A DNA stretch of 9,442 nucleotides, from assembly GCA_029267645.1 (NCBI GenBank), contig JAJUIM010000053.1, forward strand, positions 1 through 9,442, read 5' to 3'. The notes under the pieces were generated by a model. It saw only the letters and a program-made list of their open reading frames with translations, had not been told where the DNA came from and ran no database searches. The stretch is from Microbacterium sp. (GTDB lineage: Bacteria; Actinomycetota; Actinomycetes; Actinomycetales; Microbacteriaceae). Positions 1-6,097 of the stretch are shown here, piece by piece (within the stretch, counting starts at the first letter, position 1; every line of letters begins with the position of its first letter). Both the position numbers and the translations under genes were made by a program.

Positions 1-1
1 A

Positions 2-187
2 TCCACGACCGACTGGCCCGTCTTCGCCGACGAACGCATGGTCGGCAAGCGCGTGTCGATGGGCGCGGGCGCGCACGACTACGCGCTGTTCGTCGACGCC
101 GACGCCCTCCTCGAGGCATACGGCGCGACGATCGCCGACATCACGGATCCGATCGAGGGCATCCGCGGCGAGCTGCCGAAGGAGTAG
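2..187 (+). CDS. C-terminal fragment of an unidentified protein
   Basis: An open frame enters from the left edge and ends at TAG 185-187, giving the last 61 residues of a protein. The visible tail contains VGKRVSMGAGAHDYALF, then an Asp/Ala-rich helix-like stretch, and ends GELPKE. Codons follow the strong G/C third-position bias of the neighbours, which supports a real gene. I do not recognise the family from this fragment: there is no metal-binding motif, membrane segment or nucleotide-binding loop. Its stop lies 6 bases from the stop of the convergent TetR gene, so the two are arranged tail to tail. Any link to quinate metabolism is unproven. The start and most of the protein lie outside the window. 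Confidence 0.65.
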   Translation, partial: STTDWPVFADERMVGKRVSMGAGAHDYALFVDADALLEAYGATIADITDPIEGIRGELPKE

Positions 188-193
188 GGGCGC

Positions 194-838
194 TCAGCGG
201 GCTGTGGCCCACGTCGCGACGACATCGCCGAGCATGGCGCGGGCGCGCGACGCCGTGGGCTCGGCCAGGATGTCGCGGTCGAACAGGTGGCCGAACGTGT
301 GCTGGTTCGCGACCTGGAAGACGCAGTACGAGCTGATGAGCATGTGCACGTCGAACGCCTCGATGTCGCCGCGCACCGAGCCGTCCGCGCGGCCGCGCTC
401 GAGGATGCCCTCGAGCGTGTCGACGGCCGGCAGGCCGAGCTCGCGCAGCGTGTCGATCTGCCGCAGGAACTCGCCCCTGTGGATGTTCTCGATCATCACG
501 AGGCGGATGAACTCGCTGTGCTGCACGTGGTGGTCGTACGTCGCCTCGGCGATTGCCCTCAGCGCGTCGACGGGCGCGAGGCCCGCGACGTCGATGCGGC
601 GCTCCGCCTCGCGGATGCCCCGGTAGGCCCGCTCGAGGACGGCGATGTACAGCTGCTCTTTGCCACCGAAGTAGTAGTAGATCATCCGCTTCGTCGTGCG
701 CGTGCGGGCGGCGATCTCGTCGACGCGCGCACCCGAATAGCCGACGTCGGCGAACACCTCGCTCGCGACGTCGAGCAGCTCACGTCGCGTGCGTTCGGCA
801 TCGCGCGCCCTGGGCGCGTCGGACAGCTGGTCGCTCAT
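194..838 (-). CDS. TetR/AcrR-family transcriptional repressor
   Basis: This is a 214-residue protein of normal TetR length. The N-terminal DNA-binding domain (about residues 15-63) has the family pattern: a first helix with LLDVASEVFADVGY, then the helix-turn-helix from V39 to F57 ending in TTKRMIYYYFGGKEQLY. The rest is an all-helical ligand-binding and dimerisation domain; its subfamily is uncertain, though it resembles regulators of aromatic-acid genes. The start at 838 is chosen because its ATG overlaps the TGA of the upstream hydrolase gene (ATGA, 835-838) and a GAGGGGG-like ribosome site (complement of 843-849) precedes it; the frame stays open further upstream, but that part is shadow of the hydrolase gene. 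As last gene of the operon it would be co-transcribed with its targets, giving negative autoregulation. Inference: it binds the repeated GTAC-containing element at 5600-5617 and 7910-7927, with a quinate-pathway compound as inducer. Confidence 0.9.
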   Translation of the reverse strand: MSDQLSDAPRARDAERTRRELLDVASEVFADVGYSGARVDEIAARTRTTKRMIYYYFGGKEQLYIAVLERAYRGIREAERRIDVAGLAPVDALRAIAEATYDHHVQHSEFIRLVMIENIHRGEFLRQIDTLRELGLPAVDTLEGILERGRADGSVRGDIEAFDVHMLISSYCVFQVANQHTFGHLFDRDILAEPTASRARAMLGDVVATWATAR

Positions 839-1830
839 CGATCCCCCTCGTGCGCCGGACCGCCGAGGACCCTCCGCGGCGTGTCCACCAGCATCGCACG
901 GATCTCGTCCTCGCCCAGGCCCTCGCGCCGCAGGCGCGGCAGGATCGCGTCGTGCAGGTGGTGCAGGTGCCAGTCGGGCGTGTGCGCGCGGCGCCACGAC
1001 GGCGGTGTCATGCGGCTGTGGATCGCGGCATCGTGCGACAGCACGACACGATCCAGCAGGCCCGCGTCGAGCACCGCGAACAGCGTGCGCACCCGTGCGT
1101 CGTCCGACGCCGAGTGCGCCATGCCGAACCGATCGAATCCGAGGAAGGCCCCGCGTGCCGCGAGTTCGCGCAGATACGGCACGTCGCCCGAGTCGCCCAC
1201 GTGCCCGACGACGACGCGATCGTTCGGCACGCCGAGCCGCCCGAGCACGTCGAGCTGCTCGAGACCGCCGCGCGTGGTGGGGTCCGCGTGGGTGAAGACG
1301 GGCACGTCGGCCGCCCCGCGCGCCTCGGCCGCGGCCTCGAACACCCGGCGGTGGTCGGCGGTGATCCCGTCGGCCTCGGAGAGCACCTTGATCGCGCCGG
1401 CGCGGACCCCGGTGCCCTCGATCCCCTCGGTGAGGTCGCGCACAAACAGCTCGATGAGCGGATCCGGGCCGTCGACCGTGCATCCCGGCCCGTTGAGCCG
1501 GAAGAAGGACGGCAGCCCGCCGTGCGCGTACCACCCCGTCGCGGCGACGATCCGAACGGGAGCGGCGCTCGCGACCCGGGCGACGAGCCGAGCGTCACGC
1601 CCGAGGCCCGGCACGGTGAGATCCACGATCGTCCGCACGCCGCGGTCGCGGAGCCCGTTCAGCTGCTCCACGGCCTCCGCGACCGCCGCGTCCTCATCCC
1701 ACTCGGGGCTCGGCAGCGCCCGGTCGACCTCGGGCTGCCGCACGAAGAGGTGCTCGTGCAGCAGCGTGGGGCCCAGGTCATCCGGCGCCACCCGCCCCGA
1801 ATAGGTGGCGACGGATCCGAGCGGCGTCAC
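835..1830 (-). CDS. Phosphotriesterase-family metal-dependent hydrolase (putative lactonase/esterase)
   Basis: This is a 331-residue TIM-barrel amidohydrolase of the phosphotriesterase (PTE/PLL) family, at normal family length. All expected binuclear-metal ligands are visible: HEH (H25, H27) after strand 1, the carbamylated lysine in GAIKV (K148), THAD (H181), GHVGDSGDVPYL (H210) and LSHD (D267). The DRFG motif (233-236), characteristic of the family, is also present. The start is taken as GTG 1830-1828 because it overlaps the TGA of the binding-protein gene (GTGA, 1827-1830) and the PTE homology begins right after it; an in-frame ATG at 1896 would add 22 unusually Arg-rich residues lying inside dctP. 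Family members hydrolyse lactones, esters or phosphotriesters. The position between a TRAP binding protein and the regulator of a quinate/shikimate operon suggests a quinate-related lactone or ester as substrate; that is inference. The metal site looks fully competent. Confidence 0.9.
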   Translation of the reverse strand: MTPLGSVATYSGRVAPDDLGPTLLHEHLFVRQPEVDRALPSPEWDEDAAVAEAVEQLNGLRDRGVRTIVDLTVPGLGRDARLVARVASAAPVRIVAATGWYAHGGLPSFFRLNGPGCTVDGPDPLIELFVRDLTEGIEGTGVRAGAIKVLSEADGITADHRRVFEAAAEARGAADVPVFTHADPTTRGGLEQLDVLGRLGVPNDRVVVGHVGDSGDVPYLRELAARGAFLGFDRFGMAHSASDDARVRTLFAVLDAGLLDRVVLSHDAAIHSRMTPPSWRRAHTPDWHLHHLHDAILPRLRREGLGEDEIRAMLVDTPRRVLGGPAHEGDR

Positions 1831-2843
1831 TCCGCCGTGCCGCGGATCGCCTCGAACACCGCGAGCGAATCGCCGTCGAGGTTCTCCTCGAACCACGAGA
1901 TCGCCTCATCCTGGAACGCCTCGACGTCGACGTCCTCGACCACGGTCCAGTCGCCCGAGTCCTTCCACTCCTGGATCGTCGCCTCCTCCTCGTCCGCGAC
2001 GCACTGCGTGACCTCGCCGACCGCCTGGTCGACCGCGGCCTGCAGCGCCTCCTGCTGGTCGCCGTCGAGGTCGTTCCACACGTCGCTCACGATGACGAGG
2101 TTCGTGTTGAGCTGGTGACTCGTGAGACTCACGTGGCTCTGCACCTCCTGCAGGTTGAGCGAGGCGATGTTCGTGATCGGGTTCTCCTGGCCGTCGACGG
2201 TGCCCTGCTGCAGCGCGAGGTAGAGCTCCTCGTACGCGACCTCGGTCGCCTGCGCACCCAGCGCCTGCGCATTGAGCAGGAACTGCGGCGACCCCGGGAA
2301 CCGCAGGCGCATGCCGTCGAGGTCGGACGGGTCCTCGATGGGGCCATTCGCCGTGAACTGCCTCGCGCCGGCCGACCAGGCGCCGAGCACGTTCACGCCG
2401 GAGGCGTCGGCGAAGTCGGTCGCGACTTGCTGCCCCTCCTCGCTCTCCATGAACCGCTGCAGGTGATCGGCGTCGTCGAACGCGTAAGCCGCGTCGAGCA
2501 CCGAGATCGGCTCGTACACGGCGCCGAGCGCCGAGGCGCCCTGGATGTCGATGTCGATGTCGCCCGAGGCGACCGCCGAGATGCGGTCGGCGTCGCCGCC
2601 CAGCTGACTCGACGGATAGATCTCGACCGTGAGCCCCACATCGGCCGACTCGACCTGCTCCTTGATCACCTCGGCGCCGCACGTGTGCTGCGGCTGATCC
2701 TCGTTGTAGCTCGTCGCGAGCGTGAGCTCGGTCGCGCCGCCGGCGCTCTCACCGCCGTCGTCGGATCCGCTGCAGCCCGCGATCGCCAGCGTCGGCGCCG
2801 CGACCAGAGCGACCCACGCTGCTCGCTTGGTTCGTGCGTTCAT
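1827..2843 (-). CDS. dctP: TRAP transporter solute-binding lipoprotein (DctP family)
   Basis: A 338-residue extracytoplasmic binding protein. The N-terminus is a lipoprotein signal: basic MNARTKR, a hydrophobic core, then the lipobox IAGC with lipidated C24, as expected for a Gram-positive cell. The mature part follows the DctP layout: a TELTLATSYN first strand, SSQLGG, GARQFTANGPI, DLDGMRLRFP, AYEELYLALQQGTVDGQENP. R161 and R181 fall where the SiaP binding protein has the arginines that hold the substrate carboxylate (R127, R147 from memory), and N221 is in the conserved ENP. This fits a carboxylate ligand; the context suggests quinate or shikimate. Two mature-domain cysteines, C55 and C281, could form a disulfide. 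A good ribosome site (AGAGGAA, complement of 2853-2859) lies upstream in a 30-base gap after the dehydrogenase gene. The gene is separated from its membrane partners by that dehydrogenase. Its stop overlaps the hydrolase start. Confidence 0.94.
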   Translation of the reverse strand: MNARTKRAAWVALVAAPTLAIAGCSGSDDGGESAGGATELTLATSYNEDQPQHTCGAEVIKEQVESADVGLTVEIYPSSQLGGDADRISAVASGDIDIDIQGASALGAVYEPISVLDAAYAFDDADHLQRFMESEEGQQVATDFADASGVNVLGAWSAGARQFTANGPIEDPSDLDGMRLRFPGSPQFLLNAQALGAQATEVAYEELYLALQQGTVDGQENPITNIASLNLQEVQSHVSLTSHQLNTNLVIVSDVWNDLDGDQQEALQAAVDQAVGEVTQCVADEEEATIQEWKDSGDWTVVEDVDVEAFQDEAISWFEENLDGDSLAVFEAIRGTAE

Positions 2844-2873
2844 GGTTGGTGTTTCCTCTCTGTCGTCCCGGTC

Positions 2874-3755
2874 TCACGCCGGGGCGGTCGCCTCCGCGGC
2901 GACCAGGTCCTGCAGGTCTCGGGTCATGGCGGCGCGGTCGGCGCGCTCCCCCGTGAAGATTTCGAAGGCGTCGGCCGCCTGCCCCATCGCCATGCCGAGG
3001 CCCGACATGGTGGTGAGCCCGCGCGTGCGGGCCGCCGCGAGCAGCGCCGTCGTCGTGGGCCGATAGACGATGTCGGCGACCCAGGATGTGCGCGGCAGCA
3101 GACCGGGGTCGAAGGCCGCGCCCGGGTGGTCGGCCATGCCGAGCGGCGTCGCGTTGACGACGCCCGACGCAGACGCGAGCAGCTCGGGAAGCTCGGCGAC
3201 GGCTGCGGGCCGCGCGGATCCGCCGCGGACGTCGAGCCCGTCGACGACGCGCCGCGCGCGGCCCTCGTCCGCGTCGACGACGACGAGTTCGCGGATCGGA
3301 CGCCGCTCGAGCGCGGCCGCGACGGCGCTGCCCGCCCCGCCCGCGCCCACGACCACGACGCGGTCGTGCGCGGTGCGACCGAACGCCGCGTCGAACGCGG
3401 ATCCGAAGCCCGTCACGTCGGTGTTGTGGCCGACGGCGCGCCCGTCCGCGAAGCGAATCGTGTTGACGGCGCCGACGCGCTCGGCGTCGGGCGAGAGCTC
3501 GTCGAGGAGCGGGACGATCGCCTGCTTGATCGGATGGGTCACGTTGAGGCCGTCGAAGCCGAACGCGCGGGCCGCGTCGAGCATCTCCCGCAGCCAGGCC
3601 TGCGTGGCCCGGTCGGGCGAGATGTCGACCGTGCGGTACACGTAGTTGAGGCCGTGCCGCGCCCCCTCGCGCTCGTGCATCGGCGGCGTGAGCGAGGGCG
3701 TCACGCCCTGCCCGATGAGCGCGACGAGGACCGACCGGCGTCGAGGGGTGGTCAT
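2874..3755 (-). CDS. qsuD: Quinate/shikimate dehydrogenase (QsuD/AroE family)
   Basis: A 293-residue shikimate-dehydrogenase-fold enzyme. The substrate half shows TPSLTPPMHE (S21, T23), NVTHPIK (catalytic K77), GAVNT (N98) and HNTD (D113). The nucleotide half has the loop GAGGAG (137-142), then VVDADEGRA with D161 at the end of the second strand, NATPLGM (201-207) and Q259. Two details separate it from biosynthetic AroE: S-x-T replaces the usual S-x-S, and an acidic residue replaces the NRT-type NADP phosphate clamp. Both match the catabolic NAD-dependent quinate/shikimate dehydrogenase of Corynebacterium glutamicum. The predicted reactions are quinate to 3-dehydroquinate and shikimate to 3-dehydroshikimate. 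The start at 3755 overlaps the dctM stop (ATGA, 3752-3755) and gives the usual family length; the frame continues upstream only as a dctM shadow. The placement between TRAP subunit genes supports a catabolic role. A housekeeping AroE is the less likely alternative. Confidence 0.88.
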   Translation of the reverse strand: MTTPRRRSVLVALIGQGVTPSLTPPMHEREGARHGLNYVYRTVDISPDRATQAWLREMLDAARAFGFDGLNVTHPIKQAIVPLLDELSPDAERVGAVNTIRFADGRAVGHNTDVTGFGSAFDAAFGRTAHDRVVVVGAGGAGSAVAAALERRPIRELVVVDADEGRARRVVDGLDVRGGSARPAAVAELPELLASASGVVNATPLGMADHPGAAFDPGLLPRTSWVADIVYRPTTTALLAAARTRGLTTMSGLGMAMGQAADAFEIFTGERADRAAMTRDLQDLVAAEATAPA

Positions 3756-5026
3756 AGTCCGAGCACCCCCGGCAGCCACGAGATCACGCCCGGGAAGAGC
3801 ACGATCACGAGGATCACGACGAGGTACGGCACGAGGAACGGCAGCGTGCCGCGGAAGACGTCGCCGATGCGCGAGCGCGACACCGACGCTGTGACGAACA
3901 GCACCGTGCCGACGGGCGGCGTGAGCAAGCCGATCATGAGCGCGATGATCGTGACGACGCCCAGCGTGATCGGGTCGACGCCGTAGTCGGAGGCGATGGG
4001 CGCGAGGATCGGCACGATGAGCACGAGGATCGCGGTCGCGTCGATCACGGTGCCGAGCACGAGGCACAGCAGCACGACGAGCAGCAGGAAGACGGTGGGG
4101 TTGTCGCTGATCGCGAACATCGCCTCGGTCATGAGCTGCGGCAGCCGCTCGCGGGCCAGGATGTAGCCGAGCAGCGAGGCCGAGGCGACGATGAGCATGA
4201 TGGCGGCGGTCGTGAGCGCCGACTCGCGGATCGCCGCGAGGAGCCCCTTCCACGTGAGTGACCGCTGCACGGCGCCGACGAGCAGGATGTACACGACCGC
4301 GACGGCCGCGGCCTCGGTCGGCGTGAAGATGCCGCCGAGGATCCCGCCCAGGATGATGACGGGCGTGAGCATCGGCAGGATCACGCCCTTGAGCGACGCG
4401 AGCACCTCCCGGCGGTCGAACTCGCCGCGGCGGATCCGGGGGTTGCGCGCGACGAGCACGGCCACCGCGATGACCAGCCCGAGCGCCATCGCGATCGCGG
4501 GCACGACGGAGGCGGCGAAGAGCGCTCCGGTCGAGATCGCCGCGAGGCCCGCGTAGATGACCGCGGGGATCGACGGCGGCATGACGGGTGCGATGAGCGA
4601 CGACGCCGCCGAGATGCCCGTCGCGAACCGGCGGCCGTAGCCCTCGCGGATCATCTGCGGGATCTGCACCTTGCCGAGCGCGGCCGCGTCGGCGACGGCC
4701 GATCCGCTCATCCAGCTGAACCCGACGCTCGTGCCGATCGACACGTAGCCGAGCGAGCCTCGCACGCGGGCGAGCACGGCGAGCGCGAAGCGGAAGAGCC
4801 GATCGGCGATGCCCGCGTGGTTCGCGAGCGAGCCGAGCAGCACGAACAGCGGCACCGCGAGCATGGGGAAGCTGTCGGCCGCGTTGACGACCTCGCGCAG
4901 CGCGTTGCCGACCGACTGACCGCTCACCCACATGTACAGCAGCGACGGGCCGAGGAAGGCGAAGGCGACGGGCACGCGGAGGACGAGCAGCACCGCGATG
5001 GCGATGCCCAGCAGTGCGAGCATCAT
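3752..5026 (-). CDS. dctM: TRAP transporter large permease subunit (DctM)
   Basis: A 424-residue, strongly hydrophobic protein with about a dozen membrane segments, the usual length for a DctM ion-transporter-superfamily subunit. Family signatures are clear: LAVPLFVLLGSLANHAGIA (56-74), SGSAVADAAALGKVQIP (107-123) followed by MIREGYGRRFA, then APVMPPSIPAVIYAG (146-160), and a second-half IFTPTEAAA and LLTPPVGT that mirror the first repeat. It forms the sodium-coupled translocation channel with DctQ and receives substrate from DctP. The first ATG of a tandem ATGATG (5026) overlaps the TGA of dctQ (5023-5026), and GAGGTG lies just upstream (complement of 5032-5037), so initiation at either Met is possible. 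The stop overlaps the dehydrogenase start by 4 bases. No truncation or unusual composition is seen. Confidence 0.95.
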   Translation of the reverse strand: MMLALLGIAIAVLLVLRVPVAFAFLGPSLLYMWVSGQSVGNALREVVNAADSFPMLAVPLFVLLGSLANHAGIADRLFRFALAVLARVRGSLGYVSIGTSVGFSWMSGSAVADAAALGKVQIPQMIREGYGRRFATGISAASSLIAPVMPPSIPAVIYAGLAAISTGALFAASVVPAIAMALGLVIAVAVLVARNPRIRRGEFDRREVLASLKGVILPMLTPVIILGGILGGIFTPTEAAAVAVVYILLVGAVQRSLTWKGLLAAIRESALTTAAIMLIVASASLLGYILARERLPQLMTEAMFAISDNPTVFLLLVVLLCLVLGTVIDATAILVLIVPILAPIASDYGVDPITLGVVTIIALMIGLLTPPVGTVLFVTASVSRSRIGDVFRGTLPFLVPYLVVILVIVLFPGVISWLPGVLGL

Positions 5027-5562
5027 GCGATCACCTCGTCGTCGTCGACCTCGGTGAGGATCGGGCCGCGCACGGCGATGAGCGCGGCGAGCGCGAGCGA
5101 GCGAAGCAGCGTCGAGCACACGCCGACGAGCACGGGGACGTACACCCACGACATCGGGATCCGCAGGACGGACGACTTCAGGATCCCCTGCGAGTCGATC
5201 AGCTCGATCGCCTCCACCACGAGCAGCGCGGCGACGGCGGCGACGATGACGAGCGCCGCGGTCTGCACGATGCGGACCGCCATGGGGCTCGGCAGGCCGT
5301 CGAGCAGCTCGAGTGCGATGTGGCCGCGCGTCGTGATGAGCACGCCCGCGGCCGAGAAGGTCAGCCACACGAGGCAGAAGCGCGAGATCTCGCCCGTCCA
5401 CGCGACCTGCTCGATGGGCAGATAGCGCTGCACGGCCTGGAAGAACACGAGGGCGAGGATCACGACGAGGCACGTGCCCGCGATCGCGAGCTCGATGCCC
5501 GTGAGGATCCGGACGACCGCGCGCCAGCCGCGCGGTCGCTCCGTTCGTTGCGTGTCAGACAT
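5023..5562 (-). CDS. dctQ: TRAP transporter small permease subunit (DctQ)
   Basis: A 179-residue membrane protein with four predicted helices (about residues 20-42, 60-78, 96-118 and 138-160), the standard DctQ topology. Conserved DctQ features are WTGEISRF (55-62) after the first helix pair boundary and the RGH motif (79-81) after helix 2. The C-terminus is acidic (EVDDDE). It pairs with DctM to form the membrane part of the tripartite transporter. It is the first gene after a 94-base spacer carrying a promoter/operator-like element, and an AAGGAC ribosome site (complement of 5569-5574) sits 6-7 bases before the ATG, so this is the likely head of a second transcription unit. DctQ sequences diverge strongly; the identification rests on topology, motifs and the adjacent dctM. 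Confidence 0.93.
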   Translation of the reverse strand: MSDTQRTERPRGWRAVVRILTGIELAIAGTCLVVILALVFFQAVQRYLPIEQVAWTGEISRFCLVWLTFSAAGVLITTRGHIALELLDGLPSPMAVRIVQTAALVIVAAVAALLVVEAIELIDSQGILKSSVLRIPMSWVYVPVLVGVCSTLLRSLALAALIAVRGPILTEVDDDEVIA

Positions 5563-5568
5563 GGGACG

Positions 5569-5574
5569 TCCTTG
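5569..5574 (-). promoter_or_regulatory. Ribosome binding site of dctQ
   Basis: On the minus strand AAGGAC lies six to seven bases before the ATG at 5562. It fixes the dctQ start and contrasts with qsuB, where no comparable site is visible. Confidence 0.7.
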
Positions 5575-5599
5575 TCCGTTCTGGTCGGGTGTTGGAGCG

Positions 5600-5617
5600 A
5601 ACGTACCGGATAGTACA
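5600..5617 (-). promoter_or_regulatory. Candidate TetR operator with embedded -10, upstream of dctQ
   Basis: Read toward dctQ the element is TGTACTATCCGGTACGTT. It has two GTAC half-sites (5603-5606 and 5613-5616) six bases apart, and just outside them GAA (5599-5601) and TTC (5618-5620) extend the dyad to GAA-n-GTAC-n6-GTAC-n-TTC. It is identical at 17 of 18 positions to the element at 7910-7927, in the same orientation relative to the downstream gene. The hexamer TACTAT (complement of 5610-5615) fits a -10 box; no good -35 hexamer is seen at 16-18 bases. Binding there would block RNA polymerase. Assignment to the TetR protein of the operon is inference from the shared element and gene context. 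Confidence 0.7.
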
Positions 5618-5621
5618 TTCA

Positions 5622-5643
5622 GGGCGCAAGCACGTCGGCGCCC
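5622..5643 (-). terminator. Weak hairpin between aroQ and dctQ
   Basis: GGGCGC (5622-5627) pairs with GCGCCC (5638-5643) around a 10-base loop, just beyond the aroQ stop and before the dctQ promoter/operator. There is no T-rich tract, so it would be at best a weak or partial attenuator of read-through from qsuB-aroQ; in GC-rich DNA a 6-bp stem can arise by chance. Confidence 0.25.
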
Positions 5644-5656
5644 GGATCCGCGCGTA

Positions 5657-6097
5657 TTACGCCGCGAGCACCTCGGCGAGCCGTCGCACCGCGAAGTCGT
5701 AGCCGCGGATGCCCGCGCCGGCGATCACGCACGACGCGACATCGCTCAGGTACGAGTGGTGGCGGAACGGCTCTCGCGCGTAGACGTTCGTGATGTGCAC
5801 CTCGGCGAAGGGCAGCGAGACTGCCTCGAGCGCGTCGCGGATCGCGACCGACGTGTGCGTGTACGCGCCCGCGTTGATGACGACCGCGTCGCAATCGTGA
5901 CGGGCCTCGTGAATGGCGTCGACGAGCGCGCCCTCGGAGTTCGACTGCACGAAGCGTACGTCGAAGCCGACCTCCCGCGCCGCCTCTGCGGCGATCCGCT
6001 CGGCGTCGGCGAGTGTCTCGGATCCGTACATCTCGGGCGCCCGCGTGCCGAGCAGATTGAGATTCGGGCCGTTCACCACGAGGATCCGCCGATTCAT
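5657..6097 (-). CDS. aroQ: Type II 3-dehydroquinate dehydratase
   Basis: A 146-residue dehydroquinase of the small dodecameric type II family (catabolic QsuC/QutE role), converting 3-dehydroquinate to 3-dehydroshikimate. Motifs in order: [10 protein letters not shown] (8-17), the mobile-lid arginine R19 and catalytic tyrosine Y24 (MYG), QSNSEG (51-56), [10 protein letters not shown] with N75 (74-83), EVHITN with H101 (99-104), R108, and FRHHSYL (111-117). These positions coincide with the Mycobacterium tuberculosis enzyme numbering. One oddity is A20 where most family members have Glu in the lid (REP). The start at 6097 is preferred over an in-frame ATG at 6115 because it overlaps the qsuB stop (ATGA, 6094-6097), has GGAAGG six bases upstream and gives the usual length. 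The gene sits directly behind the next enzyme of the pathway, pointing to degradation rather than aromatic amino-acid synthesis. Confidence 0.95.
   Translation of the reverse strand: MNRRILVVNGPNLNLLGTRAPEMYGSETLADAERIAAEAAREVGFDVRFVQSNSEGALVDAIHEARHDCDAVVINAGAYTHTSVAIRDALEAVSLPFAEVHITNVYAREPFRHHSYLSDVASCVIAGAGIRGYDFAVRRLAEVLAA

Noticed and set aside
287..1804. Long plus-strand open frame opposite tetR and the hydrolase gene
   Set aside because: Its translation is low-complexity, Arg/Ser/Pro-rich and matches no family; it is an antisense shadow caused by high GC at third positions.
1831..1896. Upstream ATG start for the phosphotriesterase-like protein at 1896
   Set aside because: It would add 22 Arg/Gly-rich residues encoded inside dctP; GTG 1830 overlaps the dctP stop and matches the family N-terminus.
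2115..3986. 623-residue plus-strand open frame opposite dctP and qsuD
   Set aside because: Antisense to genes with complete family motifs; the translation is Arg/Asp/Val-rich without domains.
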